Both the position numbers and the translations under genes were made by a program. 64,000 nucleotides of DNA, from positions 156,982 through 220,981 of the forward strand of contig KV425604.1 of assembly GCA_001632425.1 (NCBI GenBank), given 5' to 3'. The notes beneath the pieces were generated by a model that saw only the letters and a list, made by a program, of their open reading frames with translations, searched no databases and was not told where the DNA came from. Positions 55,299-64,000 of this stretch are shown here, one piece after another (within the stretch, counting starts at the first letter, position 1; every line of letters begins with the position of its first letter). This DNA is from Neolentinus lepideus HHB14362 ss-1 (taxonomy: Eukaryota; Basidiomycota; Agaricomycetes; Gloeophyllales; Gloeophyllaceae).

Positions 55299-57285
55299 AT
55301 GGCGCAGGAAAACGGTGTGGACGGCATCAAAGTGCCTGTCCCGGTGCCCAATGCAGATGTCGACGGTCGGAAACCCTTCACCGACCTCGAGCTCTCCGAG
55401 CCGACGCAAAAAGCGCTTGCAGAGATGGGATTCACGCACATGACCCCTGTTCAAGAAAAATCCATCCCCCCACTGCTCACTGGCCGGGACGTCCTCGGCG
55501 CCGCTCGCACAGGTTCAGGCAAGACGCTCGCATTCCTCATCCCCGCTATCGAACTCCTTCACCGGTTAAAGTTCAAGCCACGGAACGGTGAGTATATGTT
55601 TTCACTCGTCAACAAGGGGTTAAGGTTTAATACGCAAGGGGTGGTTGTTGCGTTGGTATGAAGGGACCGGGATCATCATTATCTCGCCTACAAGAGAGCT
55701 CGCACTGCAGATTTTTGGCGTCGCGAAGGAGCTGATGGCACATCACTCGCAGACATTTGGGATCGTGATGGGCGGGGCGAACCGCAGGGCGGAGGCGGAC
55801 AAGCTGACGAAGGGCGTGAACTTGGTGGTGGCAACGCCTGGACGGCTTTTGGATCACTTGGAGGTGTGTCAGTCTTGGTGACTTGCTGCGACATATTATC
55901 GATTTATCAGTGTGAGACAGAATACAAAGGGTTTTGTATTCAGAAATTTGAAGTGTCTCGTCATTGATGAGGCAGACCGGATATTGGAAGTCGGTTTCGA
56001 GGAGGAAATGAAGAGAATCGTTGCTATTCTACCTAAAGGTCAGTATTCCCGCACTCGCACATCCATGGTTTCTTATATCTTTTTACAGAGGACAGACAAA
56101 CCATGCTCTTCTCCGCAACGCAGACAACAAAAGTCACCGATCTTGCACGAATATCTCTACGGCCTGGACCTCTTCTAATCGATGTGGACCGAGAAGAGGC
56201 TACGAGTACTGTGTCCACCCTTTCCCAGGGCTACGTTGTTTGCCCATCAGATCGCAGATTCCTCCTGCTCTTCACATTCCTCAGGAAAAATATGAAGAAG
56301 AAGGTCATTGTTTTCTTTTCGAGCTGTAATTCCGTGAAATATCATGCGGAGTTGCTGAACTACATCGATGTCCCCGTTCTTGATCTACACGTGAGTTGTA
56401 TCGCATTGCGCCTAATCCCTTCTACTCGGAACTGACTACTGGTTTGTAGGGAAAGCAAAAGCAGCAGAAACGAACCAACACGTTCTTCGAATTCTGTAAC
56501 GCTGAGAGTGGCACTCTGCTATGCACAGACGTCGCCGCTCGTGGGCTCGACATCCCTAGAGTGGACTGGATTATCCAGTTCGACCCGCCAGACGACCCGC
56601 GTGACTACATTCACCGTGTTGGACGCACGGCGCGTGCAGGGAAGGTCGGAAAGAGTTTGCTGTTCTTACTGGAGAGTGAGCTCGGGTTCTTGAGATATCT
56701 GAAGGAGGCAAAAGTACCCTTGAATGAGTTTAGCTTCCCGCCGAGCAAGATCGCGAATGTGCAAAGCCAGGTATCTTCTCAGCTGTGATTCATACAGTAT
56801 AGTACTGATTATATTTTGAACAGTTGGAGAAGCTGCTGCAGAAGAATTACTTCCTTCACCGTTCAGCGCAGGATGGTTTCCGCTCGTATCTTCAAGCGTA
56901 TGCGTCGTACTCGCTGAAGAAGATATTTGATATCAACCAGCTCGACCTCGCGAAAGTCGGCAAAGCGTTTGGCTTCGCTGTTCCTCCACGCGTGAACCTG
57001 AATATTCCCGGATCCGGCAAGAGCAGCACGGACAAGTCGGGGATGAAGCGGAAACGGCAGACGGGTGGCGATGAAGATGAGGAGGAGTGGGAGGAGATCG
57101 GCAATAACGGTGTTGTGGATGGCGATGAAGATGGTGATGAAGAGGAAGCAGCGAGGCAGAAGGTAAGAAGGCGGGGGAAAGATCGAAGGATTGAGACGCT
57201 TGGGAAACGGAAGGTGCAGAAGGAGGTGTACAAGAAGGGCTTCGGGCGAAACAAGGGTCCCGGAGGTGCGCAATGGACTCGGTGA
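55299..57285 (+). CDS. HAS1: DEAD-box RNA helicase Has1
   Basis: ATP-dependent RNA helicase required for both ribosomal subunits in the nucleolus. Motifs in order: Q motif ([16 protein letters not shown]), Walker A ([20 protein letters not shown]), Ia (SPTRELALQ), [17 protein letters not shown] ([18 protein letters not shown]), SAT ([20 protein letters not shown]), [57 protein letters not shown] and [19 protein letters not shown]. The C-terminal domain reads [20 protein letters not shown] and [20 protein letters not shown], specific to Has1. The tail is acidic then Lys/Arg-rich. Start ATG 55299; stop TGA 57283-57285. Five or so introns, 50-60 nt each. Confidence 0.94.
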
Positions 57286-57542
57286 CCCTGTTTTGTTTTT
57301 GTTTGTTGCACACATTTTTGTATGTTTTATGGATGTCTCCGTGTTTGCTGTGAATTGCGGCGGTGATGCACGCGTCGGCCACGCTGTGGCAGAGCGTGAC
57401 GTGGACCGGTTGCGGCCGGCCCTAAAGGATCCCCTCGAGGCAGCGTCACAGTCCAAGTCTGCAAGCAAATATCGCGGTCAGCCGCGCACTGTCTTGTTCT
57501 CACTTGCACACATCGACTGCTTCACCTGGTACAACATCAATC

Positions 57543-58721
57543 ATGGCGACGACCCAGGTCCGTATATCAGGCTGGTTTGGTGAAAGGGTGGCTGAAGTAC
57601 CGTGTGTGGTCGCGTGTTACAGCACTACGTGTGGGCAGCTGGACATTTCGTGCTGCTTATTGCTGCTGTGAAATGTCTCTTGTCGTGGGCTTTGTTTAGG
57701 GGAGCGTCTCCTTGGTGGTTCAGAAGTGAGTACAGACCATTTTGTGCCGTTGAACGTGGCAGACGTAGATGCTGAGACACGTGCTATGATGTATAGCTGG
57801 GTTCTTGGGAGCGCTGGTCAGTTATGGGATAGTGTGTCTGTGAGTACATTACTACCGATCTGGAGATGAAGCTCTTATGTCCTGCCTTGAAGGAAATCTC
57901 TGGGGGTAAGTTGAATGTTTCCTCTGACTCGGTGTACGAGCTTAATTTATAACAGCCCATTCAACCGAATGCCGCATACGTCAGGCGTGCCCTTCTTGAT
58001 GAGGTCCGTGAAGGTTTGTCCACGCTGCACGTAGAGCCTAACGATGTTCCCTGAGACAGAATGTCCAGTATCTCTTGCTCGGCTTCTTCTGGTGGTCTTC
58101 CAAGCCCTTAACCAGTACGTTCGGCAGGAAGCACGCATGGTTCAGACCCTAATAATACCCTGTATGAAATCGCAGTCGCACTGGTTCCCTACGCTATCTT
58201 CTCTCTGTTCCACGTCCTGACATTTACCCGTACGACCTTGATGCCCCAATTCCTTCCTCCTGGCCCTCCTACTTCAGCTGGAGGTCCTCCTACTCCTCAT
58301 CCAATTGCCAAGAAACTCCAAGTTTGGGTCAAAGGTCTGTAATGACTCATACGTTATTGCGGCGTGAGCTGATCAACAGTCCTGCGCAACAGCTAACTAC
58401 AATAAGGCTATGGTGGTTGTTGCGTACGCCGAGCTGGTCATCCTTCTCCGCGTAGTCCTCGGTGCCATAACCTTGCAAAACTCCCTTGTCACCCCGCTCG
58501 TCTACGCCCACTTCCTCCGACAGCGATTCTATCAGGCCACCTTCACCCGCGAAGCCGTGAGCGTCGTGAACGGGAAGATCACGGAGTATGTTCACAGGCA
58601 AGGCACCCCACCTGTGGCGGGCCAGATTTGGGAGAAGGTCCAGATGGTCGTCGCAAGGTGGGCGGGCACCACGCTTGCTCAGCAGCCCGCTGCGGGTCCT
58701 GCTCCTGCTGCTGCGCATTAA
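57543..58721 (+). CDS. POM33: TMEM33/Pom33/Tts1-like multi-spanning ER membrane protein
   Basis: About 290 residues in eight exons. Exon 1 is MATTQ (57543-57557). The next exon gives HYVWAAGHFVLLIAAVKCLL and SWALFRGASPWWFR; further splicing gives TGFLGALVSYGIVCL. A short hydrophilic segment follows (PFNRMPHTSGVPFLMRSVK), then YLLLGFFWWSSKPLT, IALVPYAIFSLFHVLTFTRT, a Pro-rich loop, IAKKLQVWVKANYNKAM and VVVAYAELVILLRVVLGAIT. The cytosolic C-terminal domain contains LVTPLVYAHFLRQRFYQATF and ends AAGPAPAAAH. Family members shape tubular ER and help distribute nuclear pores; that role is inferred. Splice phases agree throughout, which supports the model. Confidence 0.82.
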
Positions 58722-58990
58722 CGTGAAAGAGGTTCGCAACCGATTGTCAGTCATTACAAGTGTTTCATAGGCGTCTCTTTCTGTGGAGGACGAAGTAGAT
58801 TATGACATCGGTCTAAATATAGTGCGCAATGCATTTCTTGTAATATGCTAATCTATCGGGTTTTATCCGTCTCTCTGATTGTTCTTCTCGGAACGCAAGT
58901 TGATTAATGGACTACAAGTCACGTGATGTGATTAACAACGATCTGTTTACGGGCCGTCCCACCGGTATGTTAAGCTGACTGTGCTCTTGC
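58722..58990. other. Spacer between TMEM33 and amine oxidase genes
   Basis: No gene seen. It serves as the 3' flank of one gene and the promoter of the next on the same strand. Confidence 0.4.
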
Positions 58991-60586
58991 ATGTCTTCAC
59001 GCACTGTATCTTCTGTCTTATCCTCGATGGCTCGAATGTATGACACGATTGTTATTGGTGCAGGATGGTCAGGAGTGGTCGCCGCGCGGGACCTCTCAAA
59101 GGCTGGTCATTCTGTGCTCGTTCTTGAAGCCAGGGACCGTCTTGGTGGTCGTGCGAGGACCTACACGGACGGGATGCATGTCCCCGTTGACCTGGGATGT
59201 AGTTTTATACACGGTGAGCCACTATGTTGGTGGTCATCCACAGATGATAATTGATATATCAGAACAGGTTACAAGGAGGGCAACCCGGCGAGGGACATTG
59301 CTAAGGAGTTCGGGGTAGTACGTACCTGAGTTATCTTCCTGCGAATTGACGGGCAACTCGGTGCAGACTGCAAACGTGTGTCAACCCACAGAGGGACAAG
59401 TGTGGAAATCGAATAGTATGGTCCTCCATCAGTCCTGATCTCCTGATCCTAGCCTGACTTACGGCTCTTGGTAGAGCCCGAGCCTCTCGCCACCAAGCTA
59501 CGAGAAAACCTCGGCGCTGCACGGGCATCCGCTCAGTCTCTCGCACAAAGCGCCAATCCGCCCCCAGCGTCCGAGACTCCTCTCTCTGACGTGCTCTTCA
59601 GCGCACAGTCCCCTTTGTTCGCTGATATCCCAGACAAAGACCTCGCCGTTTCCTTCGCTCGCATACTCGAGGTACCGCTCGGAGTGATCCTCGAAAAGAC
59701 GAGCCTTCGATGGGACGGATGGGAGAACAACTATGCCGGCTCAGACGCTGCTCCGGAAGGCGGATTCCAGAACCTGATCGGAAAGATCGTGGACGCAGCA
59801 AAGAAGGATGGGACGGAAGTGAAGTTAGGAGAGGCTGTGAAGAGGATTGAGAAGAGCGAAAACGGTGTCAAGGTTGAGACGGACAAAGGGAGTGGATATG
59901 TTGCCAAGACGGTCATATGCACGATTCCCCTCGGAGTGCTGAAGACCAATGCGAAGACACTGTTCGAGCCCTCCTTACCGGCACGCCGACTAGAGACTAT
60001 CCAAGGGACCCATGTTGGGATTCTGGAGAAACTCGTCTTGGCGTATCCTTATGCGTGGTGGCCAGATGCATCCAAGGTGGGGGCGTTTACCCTCTTGCCG
60101 TCGGAAAGAAGGCAAGGAGAACCTCAGAACGCGAAGAGCGTGTTCCGGCAGAACACCTTCATCCTTGCGTCTTTCGCTGCCCCGACTCTTCCTCGCCAGC
60201 ATCCGACAGTTCTGTTCTACATCTCAGAAACGCCTGCGCTGGCGCTAGAGAAATTCTCTCCAGAGGAAGTTGCGAAGGCAGGACACGAATTTCTGGTGGA
60301 ACGCTTTGGTGTATCGTCAGCACCGGAGCGTACTGGAAGTGTCTTGACAAACTGGAGGACAGATCCGCTGGCCTTGGGTGCTACGACGACACCGTCTATC
60401 ATTGGGGAAGGACGGGGCCCCATTGATTTTGCTGAACTGGGAAAGCCATTGTGGGGAGGTAGCTTGTGCTTCGCGGGTGAGCACACCGAGCCCAATCACA
60501 GAGGTAGTGTTGCTGGCGCTGTCATCAGCGGAACGAGGGAGGCGGAAAGGGTGCAGAAATACTTGAGGAAGTTGAGCGAGGCCTAG
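58991..60586 (+). CDS. FAD-dependent amine oxidase (polyamine oxidase-like)
   Basis: Flavin-containing monoamine/polyamine oxidase family, about 480 residues. The N-terminus carries the FAD-binding loop [20 protein letters not shown], then [20 protein letters not shown] and [20 protein letters not shown] after a first intron. The large last exon begins near 59,470. It has [67 protein letters not shown] and the second FAD signature [20 protein letters not shown]. Starts at 58991 and 59027 are both possible. A strong targeting signal is not obvious, and the last residues (KLSEA) are not a clear peroxisomal signal. The substrate is unknown; spermine, spermidine or other amines are possible. Confidence 0.87.
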
Positions 60587-60845
60587 GAAGGAAACGTCAA
60601 AGTCATCCTGGCAGAATTGTATATCACCGACATTATACGTCCATCTCGTGTACTGTTCGTGACCGGTTCTCACGATAGTTGTCACGATGAGCACGTGCTT
60701 CGGTAAAATCCGTCGTGACATGTGATGGAATGACGACGTCATAAATGGCTACTCTCTCTGCTGCGAGACTCCATCCCAAGGGCTAGTATCATGGAGTCGG
60801 ACTCACAGTCTCAGCGCCAGCTCTTGTATCCCAACCACAACTACC

Positions 60846-61208
60846 ATGCCGTCCATAACATCCTCTATCGCTGATTTCGTCAGCTCGATTACAGCCATAT
60901 TCATGAACTTGTTCTACTCCATCCTCGCCGTGTTCCAGAGCATCCTCGCGCTCGGACAGGGCTTATTCGGTGACGTGCTCCAGCTAGGACAGAGCATTGT
61001 AAAGCTGGCGACTGATTTGTCGCAGAATGCCGTTGGGGTCGTCGTAGGTGAGTTACCAGCCGACAAGGAAGAGTTGAACGGGACTCAGGCTGACATGACC
61101 GTAGCCAATTTCTTCGCGATTCTTCTTGTTGGAGGAGGATACTATTGGTACACCAACGTGTACCAGAGAGGCACGAAGTCTGTCACTGGTGGAAAGAAGA
61201 GAGTCTAA
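60846..61208 (+). CDS. Small membrane protein, function unknown
   Basis: About 101 residues in two exons. Start ATG 60846. Hydrophobic helix 1 is SSITAIFMNLFYSILAVFQS; it continues amphipathically through ILALGQGLFGDVLQLGQSIV. An intron starting GTGAGT near 61049 and ending CGTAG removes a hydrophilic stretch and joins VGVVV to ANFFAILLVGGGYYWYTNVY, the second membrane segment. The tail is basic (QRGTKSVTGGKKRV). Reading through the intron stays open, so both forms are possible, but the spliced form has better composition and consensus splice sites. No known domain. The double-helix layout with a Lys-rich cytosolic tail suggests an ER or mitochondrial membrane protein. Confidence 0.62.
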   Translation: MPSITSSIADFVSSITAIFMNLFYSILAVFQSILALGQGLFGDVLQLGQSIVKLATDLSQNAVGVVVGELPADKEELNGTQADMTVANFFAILLVGGGYYWYTNVYQRGTKSVTGGKKRV

Positions 61209-62349
61209 GTGAGGACCGACCTCATGGACCCTGATGTATTGAATGATCTGTACTGCTTGTCATAGTAAGTTCACTTTCGACTGCTGAAGAGCAATATTTA
61301 CTCATATCGAGAAGCTAGTATACCTCTCTTCATGTATCCTCATGTTCCATTCCGTTGCTGTCCCAAGTATAATGCTACTTCTTCTCCCCGTCGACATGTC
61401 TACAGGCTGTCCGGCTCTAAGATTCTACCTTTTGTTCAGCCATTGTGGGATGGCATTGTCCATCACGATGCCTACTCACTAGCCATTGTGTTAACGTTTT
61501 TCCGATCCTGACTAGCGGTAAACCTAGCATTGCCCCCGGGCTCTCTCTCCCCGGGACGTTAGGTAGCTTGAAGGTCAAGACACCGCCTCATTGTAACACA
61601 ACAACAGGACATCAGAACCTGGCAGTGGAAGGTAGAGCCATTCATTCGTGACTTCATAATGCTCGTGCCATTCATCAGCCCTGGAGTTGTATCCGAGTCG
61701 GCGGGAAAAATGGCACCTGTTTATCGTTACGCTGGCAGTGCGTGTTCTATCCCTCTCGCCGGAGCGGGGTACTGAAAACGTTTCAGGTGATAGGGACGTG
61801 CCCTCGCTTAAGCTGTGCGTAAGTGTTGGTGTCCTTCATTTCCTGCAACCGAACCGGAGATGCCGGACGTCGCCCACGACTTGACTCAATTGCCTTGGCC
61901 TGTCAAATGGAATTTAATGATGAGACCCTGAGCCTGAACATGAAGAGTCATATGGTTACATATTATCTGTTATAAAGGTGAGATAACTGGCCACACCTCT
62001 TACCTCCGATGTTGCGGTGGGCCGGAAGTAGATCTTAGATCCCTGCTACAATCGGCGCAGTGCGATCGGGTGACGACGCACAGCCACCATGTTCGTCGGA
62101 CGGTGTGCAGAGAAGCAGTCCGAGTATCTGTTCTTTTACGCAGAGCAAAATAACTTGAATCTAATGTAGGAGAATAGTTACAATCGACGTATGTTAGGTA
62201 GCGCATGCATAGGTCATATCGATGGTAGTCTACAGCTTGTCTCATGGAGGGATGATAAATTAAGGTGTCTCTACAAGTCAATTAATGATGAAGGCGGGGG
62301 ATAACCAGCCAGCCATACCTCTAGCAAGAAGCAGCAAGAAAGATTGCAA
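61209..62349. other. 1.1 kb without a recognised gene
   Basis: Only short frames on both strands and no conserved motif. It includes the 3' flanks of the convergent neighbours. Nothing repetitive or structured was noticed beyond short GC-rich runs. Confidence 0.45.
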
Positions 62350-63309
62350 TCAAAGCTTGCGCAGCGCACTCAGCACGTCCTGGTAGTCGTCCTCTACCCA
62401 GCGATGTCCGCCCTTTTCCCTGACCCATTTCCGACTAATACGCTTGCCAAAGCTAGCGACGTCCCTCGGCGAGACAAGCCGCTGGTCTGGCGCGGCTACC
62501 AGCTGGTCACTCCCGTCGGAGGAGCTCGACGTCATCGAGGACGCTCGCGAATTTGGCCTCAGAACCATGTCCGCAGGCAGACTCTCACCCAGGAAACGAC
62601 GCAATTTGAGGAAATTTTTGTTTTTGGTCTCCTCAGGCGTGATGTCTGGTACGATAGGGCTTGCAGGACTGAAGACGGGGCTGAAGGGGCTGGTAGGGCT
62701 GGAGGCGGAGCTGGCAGGGTTGAAGATGGGGCTAGCAGGGCTGAAGACGAGGCCGGGGCTTAGCGGCTCTGGGGGAAGTACGTGGATGCTTGCCAATCTC
62801 CGCGAAGGTGTGGCACCTGCTTGGGCAAGACGGAATCGAGGTAGCGATGCAGAGCGCGGGGGAGGTGTTAGAGGGTCAGAACCCTTTGCAGGCTCTACTG
62901 TAATTGGGAGTGCAGGTAAGGGACGTGATGAGCGTGAGTGCAGGACCATGTGCGACGACGGTGTGGATGGGCAGGTGGAAGTGAAAGGCTCAGGCTCTGA
63001 CGTTGGTGGCAGTGGGGGAAGTTTGCGTATACGCCTGGACAACTTTTCGTGCACAGGCTCGCCGCCACAGCTCCTCAAATTGGATTCTGAAGCGACGTAG
63101 CTGAGGCTCTTTTGTACCGGCCGTAGACGGCGCGACGATGAGCTTGGCTGCGCGTCCGAAGAATCGGCGACAGGCAGCAAGATCGGTGCCTGGCGAGCGG
63201 GAAGGTAATATTGATCCTCTGCGTCTGTAGATCCTGGCGCAGACTGTGGACGCTTCGTCGACGCCTTTATAGCGGGACGCAGATGCACAAACGTGGACGG
63301 CGGAAACAT
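62350..63309 (-). CDS. Ser/Pro-rich orphan protein with conserved C-terminus
   Basis: A single-exon gene of 319 residues; ATG 63307-63309. The first 240 residues are disordered, rich in Ser, Pro and basic residues (SRRIRKLPPLPPTSEPEPF, RPLPALPITVEP). A short internal repeat follows with SPASPIF/FSPASPI units. The last 80 residues look folded or conserved: TKNKNFLKLRRFLGESLPAD, FGKRISRKWVREKGGHRWVE and DDYQDVLSALRKL. The Pro-rich PxLPxLP motifs could bind SH3 domains. I recognise this type of ending from hypothetical proteins of Agaricomycetes, but no function is known. Lack of introns is unusual for this window. Confidence 0.75.
   Translation of the reverse strand: MFPPSTFVHLRPAIKASTKRPQSAPGSTDAEDQYYLPARQAPILLPVADSSDAQPSSSSRRLRPVQKSLSYVASESNLRSCGGEPVHEKLSRRIRKLPPLPPTSEPEPFTSTCPSTPSSHMVLHSRSSRPLPALPITVEPAKGSDPLTPPPRSASLPRFRLAQAGATPSRRLASIHVLPPEPLSPGLVFSPASPIFNPASSASSPTSPFSPVFSPASPIVPDITPEETKNKNFLKLRRFLGESLPADMVLRPNSRASSMTSSSSDGSDQLVAAPDQRLVSPRDVASFGKRISRKWVREKGGHRWVEDDYQDVLSALRKL
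62657..62749. repeat. Imperfect tandem GGGCT-rich repeat in coding sequence
   Basis: Units related to gggctagcagggctgaagac recur at 62657-62677 and 62728-62748, with degenerate copies between. On the minus strand they encode repeated Ser-Pro-Ala/Phe motifs of the orphan protein. Confidence 0.65.
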
Positions 63310-64000
63310 GACTACGACTGAGAGGGAACAACAACAGACAAGACGGTTGAGTGACTGTTGTTTATAAGTGCCTGGCGACGGAACGTAAACCTGGACAAGA
63401 ATAACGCAAGTGCACAGGATTTAAGTACTTACGACATAAAGAATGGTGTGTGAAAGGGCTGATGGAAGTCTAAATGGTGGGAGTACTTGGCGGCACTTAT
63501 ATTTAAGGCGGACCGCAGCCGCATTCTCGACAAAATCCGAATGCCATGGCGCTGAAAGCCGGTAGGCAGGATCACAACATATTGAGTTTTGAACTCACCT
63601 GCGATCATGTCAACTCAACATCTGCCACCATTATCCCGTCCGTAAAAGGAAATTTCCGAGCTGCCACTCACTTCGCCGCTCGATGCGTGCTGCATGAAAC
63701 ATGGGATACTTCGTCCATACAATCGCCTTCGACACTGGATGCATCGGCTACGGTGGTGTGGTTCTGTTGAACTTGCTGTGCAGATCGGGGCCGCAACCAG
63801 GGGCAAGTTCTGGATCCGCCTCGACCCTGCTTTCGACCGTAGCTAGATTGGACTCGACGGAGCCCTGTCTACACTGCGGGAGTCTCACTCTTTGAGGACC
63901 TGCAAAATGTTGATCAAAATGGATATCCCATATAATTACTTTGGCAAACCATTCTGTCAAAGAGAAAAGTATATACTAAGGGAATAGTCAACAGACTGGA
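63310..64000. other. Window end, no gene recognised
   Basis: Upstream region of the orphan gene followed by short frames without recognisable motifs. A gene whose body lies beyond the window could begin here, but nothing supports it. Confidence 0.45.
63361..63366 (-). promoter_or_regulatory. TATA-like element of the Ser/Pro-rich orphan gene
   Basis: On the minus strand this reads tataaa, about 52 bp upstream of the start codon at 63309. Confidence 0.35.

Noticed and set aside
1..64000. tRNA, rRNA and CRISPR elements
   Set aside because: I looked for T-arm-like GGTTCGA sequences with matching stems and for regular direct repeats and found none that hold up; a dedicated covariance-model scan would settle it.

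Overview
This window is nuclear DNA of a filamentous basidiomycete, most likely an Agaricomycete. The reasons are the very dense gene packing, many short introns (mostly 50-70 nt, GT...AG) in almost every gene, short intergenic spacers and typical basidiomycete protein content. All gene models were read by eye from conserved motifs and splice sites. Start and stop ends are more reliable than each internal intron edge. No tRNA, rRNA, CRISPR array or intact transposon was seen.

Layout. 1-4.4 kb: the 3' end of an unknown gene, a mitochondrial branched-chain aminotransferase and a mitochondrial-type trypsin-like serine protease. 4.4-6.9 kb: a 2.5 kb stretch without a supportable gene but with two strong inverted repeats. 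6.9-22.1 kb: an RBM26/27-like CCCH/RRM protein, the DNA helicase Mph1/FANCM, a G-patch/zinc-finger protein, a BET double-bromodomain protein and WDR70. 22-25.3 kb: an orphan protein, frataxin and a single-domain rhodanese. 25.3-29 kb: a decayed, triplicated sequence followed by a Ctr copper transporter and a BIM1-like, LPMO-related, GPI-anchored copper-binding protein. 29.5-36.6 kb: a large KH-domain RNA-binding protein, V-ATPase subunit C and 3-mercaptopyruvate sulfurtransferase. 36.8-38.6 kb: two diverged tandem paralogues of an unknown small protein family. 39.2-53.9 kb: the RBR ubiquitin ligase Itt1/RNF14, Urb2, threonine aldolase, a ZNF706-like small protein, Tim10, Utp4 and an Mpv17/Sym1 protein. 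54-63.3 kb: peptidyl-tRNA hydrolase 2, the DEAD-box helicase Has1, a TMEM33/Pom33 protein, a flavin amine oxidase, a small membrane protein and a Ser/Pro-rich orphan.

Functional themes are mitochondria (aminotransferase, protease, frataxin, rhodanese, mercaptopyruvate sulfurtransferase, Tim10, Mpv17), ribosome biogenesis (Urb2, Utp4, Has1) and chromatin/DNA repair. Most genes are conserved housekeeping genes. The most interesting parts are the adjacent Ctr/BIM1-like copper pair, the two unknown paralogues at 36.8-38.6 kb, the decayed array next to the copper genes and the structured gene-free segment near 5.1-5.3 kb. Many neighbours are divergently arranged with 150-350 bp between start codons, which suggests shared promoters.
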